A stretch of 64,000 nucleotides of DNA from Euglena gracilis (lineage: Eukaryota; Euglenida; Euglenophyceae; Euglenales). Position numbers and translations under genes: made by a program. A model generated the notes under the pieces. The model saw only the letters and a program-made list of their open reading frames with translations. It was not told where the DNA came from and made no database searches. Location of the stretch: NCBI GenBank assembly GCA_039621445.1, contig CP154957.1, positions 5,822,504-5,886,503 of the forward strand. Direction: 5' to 3'. This document shows, piece after piece, positions 44,101 through 47,489 of this stretch; positions within the stretch are counted from its first letter, which is position 1; each line of letters opens with the position of its first letter.

Positions 44101-45528
44101 TTGTTCACGTCACAAAGTGTGGTATTTCAATGAAATTCAACCTTGGAGGAAATTCAGTTTCATGGAACAGAATCAGATGTCTCCCGTGTAAGTCCCAATG
44201 TTTTGTCTTGTGGTAAAGACAAGTTTTGCAAAGAAAATCCAAGAACCTGGCCCCGAACCTGAGCCATCAGTTTGGTTGTTAGACCCGTCCCCCCAGTCTG
44301 CCAGGGGGGGGGGTGTTGGCCCCCCAACCTGTCTATGTTGAAACTTGGGGGGTTGGAAAGTGGCGAGCCTGCCCCCGGTGGCGGAGGGGGTGTTCCAGAT
44401 GGTGATGGCGCAAAAGGACCAGCCATTCTTCTTCGACGCCCGGCACAAGGTGTTCTGCAAGGGCTTCGGCAACGTCAATGCGTATTTTGTTGGGGCGTGC
44501 AGCTCCGCTCCGTGCAGGCTGGTGTGTTGCCCCCCAACCTTTTGGACGGTTGGACGACACAGATGTCGGTCGTTGGGCGTGGGGTGGTACATATAAACCC
44601 CCCCCCCCTCACTTATAACCCCCCGGGGGGTTATAGGATCCTGTTTAGTGGTTGGCCCCGAGGGGGGGGGGGCTATAAGCGGGGGGGTTACAGCCTTGGC
44701 GGTTCTCTTTGGCTTCTCATGTCTTCCCGGGGGGGGGGGGTTAAGTCACGTTTAGTGGTTGGGCCCGAGGGGGGGGGGGTTATAGGATGGGGGGGGGGTT
44801 ATAAGTAGGGGGTCGGGTTTATGCCTTCAGATGACGTTTTGTACTGATACTCAGTGTCATCGCCCCAGCAGGCAATGTTTACAGGATGGAGTTTACAGTA
44901 TTCACCCTCAAATTTTGGGCATACCCAACACCAAGCCCCAAAGCCTCTGTCAGCCCATGGGATGTGGTGATGGCACGCGCACAGTGGCACAAGCCCGCCC
45001 AACGCAGCAGCGCCGCAGCCAGCTCCCCTACAGCGCGCCAATCAAGACTGACGCCAGTCTTATGTGGGCAAACTTTTGCAATTTGTGACCTTCCCAATTT
45101 CCAAGCCAACTCCAGCCCTGGAAAAGGGTCAAGCTGGCCCAGACTGGGGTGATTAGCTGTTGACCTCTTATTTTGGACAACACATGATGGTAACCCCCTG
45201 AGGCGCTGGTGTGTGGTGGGGCAAAGCCTGTGCACACACCATCACCACAGCCAATCGGTTTCAGGGCTTTAGGACTCGAGGTGGGTTTAACCCACGAATT
45301 TGAATGAATTTGATTTTTATGCTCTGTATTGTGTTGTGTGTGCTATGTGTGCACGTGTCAAAGAATTTGTGCCAGCGCGTTTTCCCAGTAAAGCCACCTC
45401 TCGCCATCACTGGCCTGCCATCGCCCAAGGAGCTGTTGGAGTCGCTGCACATCGAGCCCAACCTCGGGCAGTTCTTCTTCGACAACCCAGTCCCAGACTA
45501 CCGACCAAAGGCCAAAGGTCAGGACTGA
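7041..45528 (+). CDS. Receptor-type adenylyl cyclase: EF-hand, TM, four Cache modules, TM, class III cyclase (whole gene)
   Basis: Gene-level entry; exons follow separately. About 31 exons code for about 1040 residues over 38.5 kb. Order: N-terminal tail, degenerate EF-hand pair, membrane segment, four Cache modules each closing with a D-Y-R (or D-F-N) turn and a Gly-rich strand, second membrane segment, linker helix, catalytic domain. Catalytic signatures: FFSDVYEFT (first metal Asp), [12 protein letters not shown] (Lys for adenine; second metal Asp), [16 protein letters not shown] (Asp for adenine; Asn and Arg for transition state). Lys plus Asp is the adenylyl, not guanylyl, pattern. It should convert ATP to cAMP at the cytosolic face under control of an extracellular ligand. 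Introns are a mixture of GT-AG and nonconventional types. One junction (39913 to 43179) is unresolved, and the last exon may splice on to a Ser/Pro-rich tail at 46128. Domain order is secure; exact exon edges are predictions. Confidence 0.8.
8485..8557 (+). CDS. Cyclase exon 2: Pro/Leu-rich linker
   Basis: [19 protein letters not shown] followed by PLKSV, with strongly G/C-ending codons. Starts after CTGCCTTG in phase 0 and ends in phase 1 before AAGCAG, matching exon 3, which needs two bases. Confidence 0.55.
8927..8999 (+). CDS. Cyclase exon 3: acidic helix
   Basis: [20 protein letters not shown] then ETGG. Starts after TTGCCCAG. Ends in phase 2 before GGCCAG, and exon 4 supplies the one missing base. 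Confidence 0.65.
9300..9712 (+). repeat. Two direct copies of a C-tract element in cyclase intron 3
   Basis: CCGAATAAAAGTCCCCC ... GGTTTTCGACCAACGTTCCG recurs 300 bp later as CCGAATAGAAGCCCCC ... GGTTTTCAACCAACTTTCCG, ending in the inverted word CTTCTATTC. Seen directly. Confidence 0.75.
10247..10337 (+). CDS. Cyclase exon 4: first half of EF-hand pair
   Basis: [20 protein letters not shown] then [10 protein letters not shown]. This is the helix-loop-helix rhythm of a calmodulin-like half-hand, with loop [10 protein letters not shown] lacking most acidic ligands. There is no AG before it; CTGGTGGA fits the nonconventional end. The donor is CAG|GTCACG, phase 0. Confidence 0.7.
10391..10447 (+). 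repeat. (CA)28 microsatellite
   Basis: Pure CA run 50 bp after cyclase exon 4. Confidence 0.97.
11069..11200 (+). CDS. Cyclase exon 5: second half of EF-hand pair
   Basis: [15 protein letters not shown], then [19 protein letters not shown] and [10 protein letters not shown]. The spacing and the D-F-D-Q-V-L-T-L-Y ending are EF-hand like, but the loop is one residue long or shifted and has Gln where Glu is usual. Calcium binding is therefore doubtful. GT-AG introns on both sides (CCCCAG| and CAT|GTATGT), phase 0. Confidence 0.75.
12037..12084 (+). CDS. Cyclase exon 6: basic juxtamembrane segment
   Basis: [16 protein letters not shown] before a GTGAGG donor, phase 0. The open frame continues [12 protein letters not shown] to about 12170, so the exon may be longer. 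Aromatic and Arg residues suit the cytosolic side of the following membrane segment. Confidence 0.55.
12919..13014 (+). CDS. Cyclase exon 7: first transmembrane segment
   Basis: RFTTR followed by [20 protein letters not shown] and VVFIFDQ, about 27 uncharged residues. The start is uncertain (12886 after CTCAG or 12919 after CCGGCCCC, both phase 0). It ends before GCCCAG, the commonest 5' end among the nonconventional introns here. Basic residues before the segment predict cytosolic N-terminus and extracellular exit. Confidence 0.65.
13479..13733 (+). mobile_element. Inverted-repeat element family A, copy 1
   Basis: Terminal inverted repeats CAGGCTTCTTTTTAAG / CTTAAAAAGAAGCCTG are perfect over 16 bp. 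The flanks repeat GGGGGAG. Inside: C/G tracts, then a GGCGCGAAGCGCC-type hairpin and an A/T-rich core. No coding capacity, so a MITE-like non-autonomous element. Confidence 0.8.
13819..13895 (+). CDS. Cyclase exon 8: start of extracellular region
   Basis: [20 protein letters not shown] then GLQLF. The phase-compatible start follows TTGCCGCC. A strong ordinary acceptor (TTGTTTTTCAG) at 13778 would add [12 protein letters not shown] but needs a phase-2 donor that I cannot find. The donor is TTCGG|GTACGA. NHS is a possible N-glycosylation site. Confidence 0.6.
16122..16280 (+). CDS. Cyclase exon 9: long helix before Cache 1
   Basis: [20 protein letters not shown], then [20 protein letters not shown] and [10 protein letters not shown], an amphipathic helix typical of the stalk leading into Cache domains. 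Acceptor CCCCAG, donor GACCC|GTTTCA. A nonconventional end at 16260 is an in-phase alternative. Confidence 0.65.
16622..16894 (+). mobile_element. Inverted-repeat element family A, copy 2, touching exon 10
   Basis: Ends CAAGGATTTTTTTTTAG / CTCAAAAAGAACCCCTG. Flanks CTGGCCAG and CCGGCCAG form an 8-bp target-site duplication with one mismatch. Cyclase exon 10 starts on the very next base after the right duplication, so the duplication provides the AG acceptor. Confidence 0.8.
16903..17061 (+). CDS. Cyclase exon 10: helical part of Cache 1
   Basis: [20 protein letters not shown], then [20 protein letters not shown] and QMVNDINQ. Two possible N-glycosylation sites (NSS, NAT). The acceptor is the AG inside the right-hand target-site duplication of a mobile element (16622-16894). 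It ends before GCCCAG. Confidence 0.7.
18240..18900 (+). other. Intron sequence with GGAAGCG words
   Basis: Several scattered GGAAGCGG / CCGCTTCC words around 18270, 18478, 18500, 18548, 18583 and 18595 in both orientations, also at 17765-17815. They could be a decayed repeat family. No coding signal. Confidence 0.4.
18959..19061 (+). CDS. Cyclase exon 11: Cache 1 strand pair
   Basis: [18 protein letters not shown] then [16 protein letters not shown]. The E-I-L-L-A-R ... I-D-F-L-T-D-L-R pattern is the central strand pair of bacterial-type dCache sensors. Starts after CTGCCCCC in phase with exon 10. The donor is probably GGT|GTGTGC. Confidence 0.75.
19761..19888 (+). repeat. (ATGGCCGAAA)n array, left
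   Basis: Five perfect decamers, a 30-bp break holding CTATAGGTGGG, then four more. Flanked on the left by GCAAGCACCTATAG. Confidence 0.9.
20022..20935 (+). repeat. Direct repeat pair of about 95 bp, 800 bp apart
   Basis: 20027-20120 and 20830-20925 share ATGTTGCTCAAAGAACCACC / ATGCTGCTCAACGAACCACC, GGGTTATTTGGGCCA, AGCTGAT, GGTGACAAGG. About 85-90% alike by eye. Between them lie A/T-rich DNA and the minisatellite below. Confidence 0.75.
20520..20750 (+). repeat. Degenerate 18-bp minisatellite
   Basis: About twelve units resembling GACAAGATGCAGATGCTG. Open frames over it are repeat artefacts. Confidence 0.8.
21456..21535 (+). repeat. (ATGGCCGAAA)n array, right
   Basis: Eight decamers with one variant, followed by CTATAGGTGCTTGG, the inverse of the left array's flank. 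With the left array it frames 19741-21560 as a possible inverted-repeat unit. Confidence 0.9.
21655..21880 (+). repeat. GGAATTGTCG-type minisatellite
   Basis: About twenty degenerate decamers (GGAATTGTCG, GGAATCGTCG, GGAGTTGTTG) up to 40 bp before cyclase exon 12. The reverse complement (CCCAACAATTCTCGACAATT) is found at 19470-19610, outside the left decamer array. Confidence 0.8.
21918..21987 (+). CDS. Cyclase exon 12: Cache 1 Gly turn and D-Y-R motif
   Basis: [20 protein letters not shown] then VAA, the 'ALAG-SG--G-DYRG-PV' signature of Cache domains. Start 21918 (after CTGCCACC) or 21921 (after AAG), both phase 0. Donor GCAG|GTAGCC. Confidence 0.8.
22760..22910 (+). CDS. Cyclase exon 13: end of Cache 1, start of Cache 2
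   Basis: [20 protein letters not shown] closes Cache 1 (the 'Y-P-LG-GLV' strand). [18 protein letters not shown] begins the next helix. GT-AG on both sides (CACACAG|, AACTG|GTCCGC). Two bases complete the split codon of exon 12. Confidence 0.8.
23258..24127 (+). mobile_element. 870-bp inverted-repeat element with nested copy of family A
   Basis: Perfect 29-bp inverted ends, GTCACGGGAGGTTGGTTCGT plus nine bases, at 23258-23286 and 24099-24127. Inside are GC palindromes built on GGCCGCGGCC, a double direct repeat (CCAATGAACA ... AGATTGTCACC at 23344 and 23420) and the family A copy 3. No protein. Confidence 0.75.
23745..24015 (+). mobile_element. Inverted-repeat element family A, copy 3, with perfect 8-bp duplication
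   Basis: Ends CAGGGATTTTTTTAAG / CTTAAAAAAACCCCTG. Both flanks are ATTGGGTG (23737-23744 and 24016-24023). CAGGG ends and an 8-bp duplication are the habit of hAT transposons, so a hAT-driven MITE is likely. Confidence 0.85.
24994..25075 (+). CDS. Cyclase exon 14: Cache 2 helix and strand
   Basis: [20 protein letters not shown] then NESGTLL. Q-E-I-V-L-A-N repeats the E-I-L-L-A-R of Cache 1. NFT and NES are possible N-glycosylation sites. Acceptor CCCCAG, donor CTG|GTGATG, phase 0. Confidence 0.7.
26184..26267 (+). repeat. Perfect 33-bp hairpin in cyclase intron 14
   Basis: Arms 26184-26216 and 26235-26267 are exact inverse complements (AATTGTTGACACTCTCGTGG ... / ... AACAATT). The 18-base loop itself contains the palindrome TGATGCATCA. 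Confidence 0.95.
26559..26680 (+). CDS. Cyclase exon 15: Cache 2 turn and closing strand
   Basis: [20 protein letters not shown] then [18 protein letters not shown]. This lines up with exons 12-13 (A-L-A-G-Q-S-G ... D-Y-R-P ... L-G-L-A-L-V), with D-F-N replacing D-Y-R. Start 26559 (AG) or 26574 (after CTGCCCGG). Donor CGCCT|GTAAAT, phase 2. Confidence 0.75.
26690..26815 (+). repeat. TGACTGCGTG-type minisatellite after exon 15
   Basis: Degenerate 10-12 bp units (TGACTGCAGA, TGACTACGTG, TGACTGCGTG) start 10 bases after the donor at 26681. Confidence 0.7.
27187..27431 (+). mobile_element. Inverted-repeat element family A, copy 4, right end decayed
   Basis: Left end CAGGGTTTTTTTTCCG and the family's core (GACGCCAAAAGCGCC hairpin, CGCGATTTTTGCC) are clear. 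The right terminal repeat is lost just before exon 16. As with copy 2, the element abuts an exon. Confidence 0.65.
27437..27563 (+). CDS. Cyclase exon 16: start of Cache 3
   Basis: [20 protein letters not shown] then [19 protein letters not shown]. The acceptor GGCCAG directly follows an inverted-repeat element. One base completes the split codon from exon 15. Ends before GCACAG. Confidence 0.7.
28213..28348 (+). CDS. Cyclase exon 17: Cache 3 core
   Basis: [19 protein letters not shown], then [20 protein letters not shown] and IDYR. It is the third instance of 'strand, Cys, helix, A-x-G-x-S-G, D-Y-R'. Starts after CTGTCCGC in phase 0. The preceding intron begins CAGGCC after three bases and ends GGCCTG before five, a perfect inverted pair. 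Confidence 0.8.
28675..28857 (+). repeat. (CA)n / (CAACA)n microsatellite
   Basis: Seen directly in the intron after cyclase exon 17. Confidence 0.95.
29066..29166 (+). repeat. 13-bp tandem repeat, about 8 copies
   Basis: Unit CAGTGCATAAGTG repeated almost perfectly. Confidence 0.9.
30182..30249 (+). CDS. Cyclase exon 18: closing strand of Cache 3
   Basis: [20 protein letters not shown] then DQ, equivalent to [14 protein letters not shown] in Cache 1. There is no AG within 60 bases upstream; TTGGGGTT fits the nonconventional end. Ends before AGCCAG. Confidence 0.65.
31320..31800 (+). repeat. T-rich TTTTTTGCA repeats
   Basis: Irregular TTTTTTGCAT units with two longer repeats (CATAAAATATTTTGCC, GGTTGCCATATGT). 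The 384-residue open frame on the minus strand, the longest in the window, is a Lys/Asn/Cys-rich shadow of it. Confidence 0.8.
31865..31954 (+). CDS. Cyclase exon 19: start of Cache 4
   Basis: [20 protein letters not shown] then [10 protein letters not shown], matching the helix-then-strand start of the other modules. Strong acceptor (CCCTTGTCCCCCAG). End uncertain by a few codons: ATG|GTGGGC or GTG|GGCCGA, both phase 0. Confidence 0.7.
32484..32573 (+). CDS. Cyclase exon 20: Cache 4 strand with two Cys
   Basis: [20 protein letters not shown] then [18 protein letters not shown] matches R-I-D-F-L-T-D-L-R. No AG lies near its start; CTGGGATC fits. NMT is a possible glycosylation site. Confidence 0.65.
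33179..33301 (+). CDS. Cyclase exon 21: Cache 4 D-Y-R turn and closing strand
   Basis: [20 protein letters not shown] then [20 protein letters not shown]. This is the clearest Cache signature of the four. Starts 33179, 33164 or 33146 are all in phase. Donor GGG|GTGCCG or GTG|GTGAAG. Confidence 0.8.
33715..34060 (+). repeat. A/T-rich TATATGTA region in the intron after exon 21
   Basis: Repeated ATATATGTATG and ACATATAC words, no coding signal. Confidence 0.8.
34845..34985 (+). repeat. (TA)n(CA)n(TATG)n microsatellite
   Basis: Seen directly; flanks the foldback element on its left. Confidence 0.9.
34981..35506 (+). mobile_element. 526-bp foldback element
   Basis: Ends ATGGCAGCTAGATTTTACTT / AATTAAAGTCTAGCTGCCAT and inner arms AAGTAAAGACTCCAGGGGG ... 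/ ... CTGGAGTCTTTACTT give about 90 bp of near-perfect inverted terminal repeat. The middle (35090-35345) belongs to a separate family with AACCCTAA(C/T)TCTATTCC ends, also at 24400-24660, 34150-34340 and 42430-42610. Confidence 0.8.
35507..35770 (+). repeat. A/T-rich TATATTATA region
   Basis: Almost pure A/T between the foldback element and the TATG array. Confidence 0.9.
35774..35995 (+). repeat. (GTAT)n array, about 50 copies
   Basis: Near-perfect tetranucleotide array ending in a C-tract at 35995. Confidence 0.97.
35996..36112 (+). repeat. C-tract element with AATTGTCAC / GTGACAGTT ends
   Basis: CCCCCGGGAAATTGTCACG ... AGGTGACAGTTTCCCGGGGG. Relatives at 34570-34830, 42948-43070, 58695-58785 and 58935-59065 (words CAATTGACGCCCCC, AAATTGTCACCCC). 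Inverted ends, about 75-260 bp. Confidence 0.75.
36115..36314 (+). repeat. (GTAT)n / (ACGT)n / (GGAT)n compound array
   Basis: Three adjoining tetranucleotide arrays, 120 bp before cyclase exon 22. Confidence 0.97.
36433..36579 (+). CDS. Cyclase exon 22: second transmembrane segment and linker helix
   Basis: RPPP, then [20 protein letters not shown] (20 uncharged residues), then [20 protein letters not shown] and LIEGD, a charged coiled-coil-like linker as found between receptor membrane segments and class III cyclases. Acceptor CTCTCCCTAG, donor GAT|GTACCC, phase 0. Confidence 0.85.
37429..37553 (+). CDS. Cyclase exon 23: start of catalytic domain, first metal Asp
   Basis: [19 protein letters not shown] then [28 protein letters not shown] matches the class III 'F-(A/S)-D-I-V-G-F-T' strand, whose Asp binds both catalytic metals. 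The usual Gly is Glu here. Acceptor GCGCGCAG, donor CCGAG|GTGTCA. Confidence 0.85.
37646..37700 (+). CDS. Cyclase exon 24: catalytic helix
   Basis: [18 protein letters not shown] corresponds to the 'P-E-Q-V-V-x-L-L-N-x-L-F' helix. Starts after CTGGGGCC. Ends before GCCCAG. Confidence 0.7.
38667..38782 (+). CDS. Cyclase exon 25: adenine-selecting Lys and second metal Asp
   Basis: [20 protein letters not shown] then [25 protein letters not shown] carries the Lys of adenylyl cyclases (Glu in guanylyl cyclases) and the second metal Asp. Joining to exon 24 gives the family's usual 16-residue spacing from the helix Phe to this Lys. Starts after CTGCCCGG, ends before CCCCAG. Confidence 0.9.
38970..39124 (+). 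repeat. (GT)n microsatellite
   Basis: GT run with GCGC interruptions inside the short intron between cyclase exons 25 and 26. Confidence 0.95.
39155..39239 (+). CDS. Cyclase exon 26: insertion in the catalytic domain
   Basis: [20 protein letters not shown] then FLHPAEGD, with strongly G/C-ending codons and phase agreement on both sides. Most class III cyclases have only a short loop here, so this looks like an insertion of about 30 residues with a Cys pair. It starts after CTGCTTGG. The following intron starts AGCCAGGGTT and ends AACCCTGGGGCC, 8 bp of perfect pairing. Confidence 0.6.
39840..39913 (+). CDS. Cyclase exon 27: catalytic helix
   Basis: [20 protein letters not shown] then SGWA. 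It matches the 'A-L-D-x-A-L-x-x-L' helix before the central strand. Start after CTGGGGCC; ordinary AG at 39820 is an alternative. The donor is uncertain: AC|GTGCCA would lead to a tiny segment at 40703. Confidence 0.7.
40302..40585 (+). mobile_element. Inverted-repeat element family B, diverged copy
   Basis: Left end CTTGTACTTAGTCGGGTGCC matches the copy at 56449. Inside are repeated AGGCACCC / GGGTGCC inverted words and a GGCGCCGAAGGCGC-type hairpin. The right end is decayed. Confidence 0.6.
40703..40716 (+). CDS. Tentative 14-base micro-exon
   Basis: G-GTC-CAC-GTC-CAC-A lies between an AG at 40702 and an intron starting CCGCAG. It is the only chain I found that joins exon 27 (phase 2) to exon 28 in frame (start 43174, after CTGCACTG), giving GWATVHVHKQADGPG. 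A micro-exon this small needs RNA proof. Confidence 0.25.
41121..41158 (+). repeat. (GA)n and G-tract
   Basis: Seen directly. Confidence 0.9.
43179..43254 (+). CDS. Cyclase exon 28: central strand of catalytic domain
   Basis: [19 protein letters not shown] then [14 protein letters not shown] is the class III 'G-P-V-x-A-G-V' strand. Start 43179 (after CTGAGCAA, phase 0) or 43174 (after CTGCACTG). Ends before GCCCAG; the split codon becomes Trp with exon 29. Confidence 0.85.
43487..43547 (+). CDS. Cyclase exon 29: transition-state Asn/Arg
   Basis: Joined to exon 28 it reads [16 protein letters not shown] then TGQAGRIQ. The Asp selects adenine; the Asn and Arg stabilise the transition state. 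No AG occurs within 40 bases before it. The intron starts GCCCAGCC and ends GGCTGTCCCC (CAGCC/GGCTG pair). Confidence 0.9.
44377..44496 (+). CDS. Cyclase exon 30: end of catalytic domain
   Basis: [19 protein letters not shown], then [20 protein letters not shown]. This is the usual end of the fold ('V-x-E ... F-x-x-R ... V-x-V-K-G-x-G-x-x-x-T-Y-x-V'). Starts after CTGCCCCC, completing GRIQ-V. Ends in phase 2 before GTGCAG. Confidence 0.88.
44600..44815 (+). repeat. C-tract element with TTATAACCCC / GGGGTTATAA ends
   Basis: Three inverted copies; GTTTAGTGGTTGG(C/G)CCC occurs twice inside. Lies between cyclase exons 30 and 31. Confidence 0.7.
45423..45528 (+). CDS. Cyclase exon 31: C-terminal tail with stop
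   Basis: [20 protein letters not shown] then [14 protein letters not shown] and TGA at 45526. Starts after CTGCCATC. An in-phase nonconventional donor (45517, GGTCAG) could instead skip the stop and join 46128, so the true C-terminus is open. Confidence 0.7.
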
Positions 45529-46127
45529 ACCGGGAAGCCCGGAAGCCCATTTGGTTCGTTGGCTTTCCCCACCCACCCTAAGCCAGGCAACCTCTAGTTC
45601 TAAACCATGGTTCAAGGCTCGGCCATGAGGTCACGCCTTGGCATGGCACAGAGGGGAGGGAGCGAAGTTGGGACCGGCCATAAACCATAGACAAGTGCAA
45701 CTAGGGGGGGGGGGGTGAATTGGGGCTAAAATGGATGGGTGATGGTGTGGGTCGAACTGGGGATCGAACCCACAAGCGGCGGTCGAGATAGGGCACAAAG
45801 TGGGGACCCCTTGCCCCCCTTGCCCCCCTTGCCCCCCTGACCTCCCGACCCCCCACACACTCGCATTTACACATGTATATTATATACACCTATATCCATA
45901 TGCACACTTCTATATATAAATATTTACGAAAAATTAATATGCATAATGAATGTATGAATAACAAAATTACGTTCAATTTTTTTAAAAAAGAATATTCGGA
46001 CAAGGTTTGCTTTAATGTGTATGCCTGCCACAAGCTGCTTCACCATTTTGTCTTTCTGGCTGCCCAGCTTCTCCCCACTTCAAGCCATATACGTCCTCTG
46101 CCAGTCTTCCGGTCCGGCCCTGAGGGT

Positions 46128-46197
46128 AACGGCGGTCCGTCATCGGGGACGGGCGGCGCGTCCCAGCGCAGCTCCTCCCTGGGCCAGCAGTCCGCTC
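46128..46197 (+). CDS. Ser/Gly-rich exon, cyclase tail or next gene
   Basis: In the frame that continues the cyclase it reads NGGPSSGTGGASQRSSSLGQ then QSA. Starts after CTGAGGGT. Its following intron begins ACACAGGGCTC and the next exon is preceded by GAGCCCTGGGCCA, 8 bp of perfect complementarity, so the splice is credible although the reading frame is not certain. Confidence 0.5.
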
Positions 46198-46479
46198 ACA
46201 CAGGGCTCACCCCCAGGTTTCGGATTTACAAAGGGGCCAAGTGCGACGCTGGGCCCTCACTCTCATGGGTGTCCAACGCTGGAAAGTTCCCCGCTGTTGG
46301 CTCGGGAACTGGCTTCGCATCATTTCATTTTTGGGCAAGGACGTCTGGCGTTCCCTCCATGTTTTGGCACCGTGTTTCTTTTGTTCGGGTGATATTGGCT
46401 AACCTTTTTCTAACTGGGGGGTGCGTAGATACCCTCTCCCCAACTCCCAGCCAGGGATCGACATAAGGATGTGTCCCAG

Positions 46480-46692
46480 TAAACCCCCCCAAATAGCCTG
46501 GCGGGGTCCTGGCTCCTGGCGGGGGCCAAATAACTTGGCGGGGAGAGGGGCAAAAAAGTTGGTTCCAGTAACCAGGCACCCCCTTTTTCAGGCAAAATTC
46601 TAAAAAGGGACCCAAATAACCTAGCGGGGGTCAGGGCCAAAAGTTGGTTCCAATAACCTGGCACCCCGCCAGGTTATTTGGGGAGGGGGGGT
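46480..46692 (+). repeat. C-tract element with AAATA(G/A)CCTGGCGG ends
   Basis: CCCCAAATAGCCTGGCGGGG at left, CCGCCAGGTTATTTGGGG at right, two internal partial copies. Confidence 0.75.
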
Positions 46693-47238
46693 TACCATGT
46701 TGGGGCGTCCCCCTTGATAGTTGACACGGGTGCTCATATTGATGGGTGAAGGGCAGTGATAAGGTCAGACTGGACCCCCCCCAACCCGGGGGTGGTCCGG
46801 ACCTGGGGCACCGAAAAGGTTAAATTTAGCTCATGCCAGAATTTTATTTGGCATTTTAATTTTTTTGGGCAAGCTTTCTCCCAAAAAAATTTCTGCTCAA
46901 TTTGCATTCTTGTCCTATTTGGAGAGGCGCAGCGGCAGTTAAAAAAATCGCTCACTTTGCCTGCCACCGTTTTGGGTAGAAGTTCCCCCCTCCCTTCACC
47001 AGGTGGAGGGGACCCCCACCTATCAAGATGTCCTGATGCTTAATTCTTAGTGACTGGTTTTTTTGAAGTAGAAAGTGACCCCCCCCCCCCCCCCCCCCGG
47101 GTCGGTATGCTTGGTAAGCTCTGGTATGCCCGGGGCACCGGCAGGACACCCACCGGGCCGACCTGTCAAACAGGGGAGGCGGGGCGGGGGGGGGGGGTCG
47201 GCGGGATACGTTGGACCGGAATGCAGAGCCCTGGGCCA

Positions 47239-47311
47239 CTCCTCCGCCCATTCCGGCGGAAACGTCCGAGGCCCGGCGCACCTCGCCTGAGGCGGGCAGC
47301 CCCTCCCTCCC
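47239..47311 (+). CDS. Pro/Ser/Glu-rich exon, cyclase tail or next gene
   Basis: In frame with 46128: PPPIPAETSEARRTSPEAGS then PSLP. It ends before GGCCAGGCTG; the intron would end CAGCCTGTGTCC at 49405, a 7-bp perfect pair. Confidence 0.5.
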
Positions 47312-47489
47312 GGCCAGGCTGGGTCAAGCCTTCTGCTCTGTCCCCCCCAGGGTATTAAGTGAGTGTTGGTTTTGTACGGGGGGGGGGTCGCTGAACTCTC
47401 TCTGGGTAAGAGCGAAGCTTACCCCTGGCGAAAACCCCCCCCTCGCCCCCCCCCTCCCCCCGCCCCCCCCGGGTCGGGGCCACCAGGAG

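Noticed and set aside
45735-45800. tRNA-like T-arm (GGGGATCGAACCCACAA) on the minus strand
   Set aside because: No acceptor stem, D-arm or anticodon arm can be folded around it.
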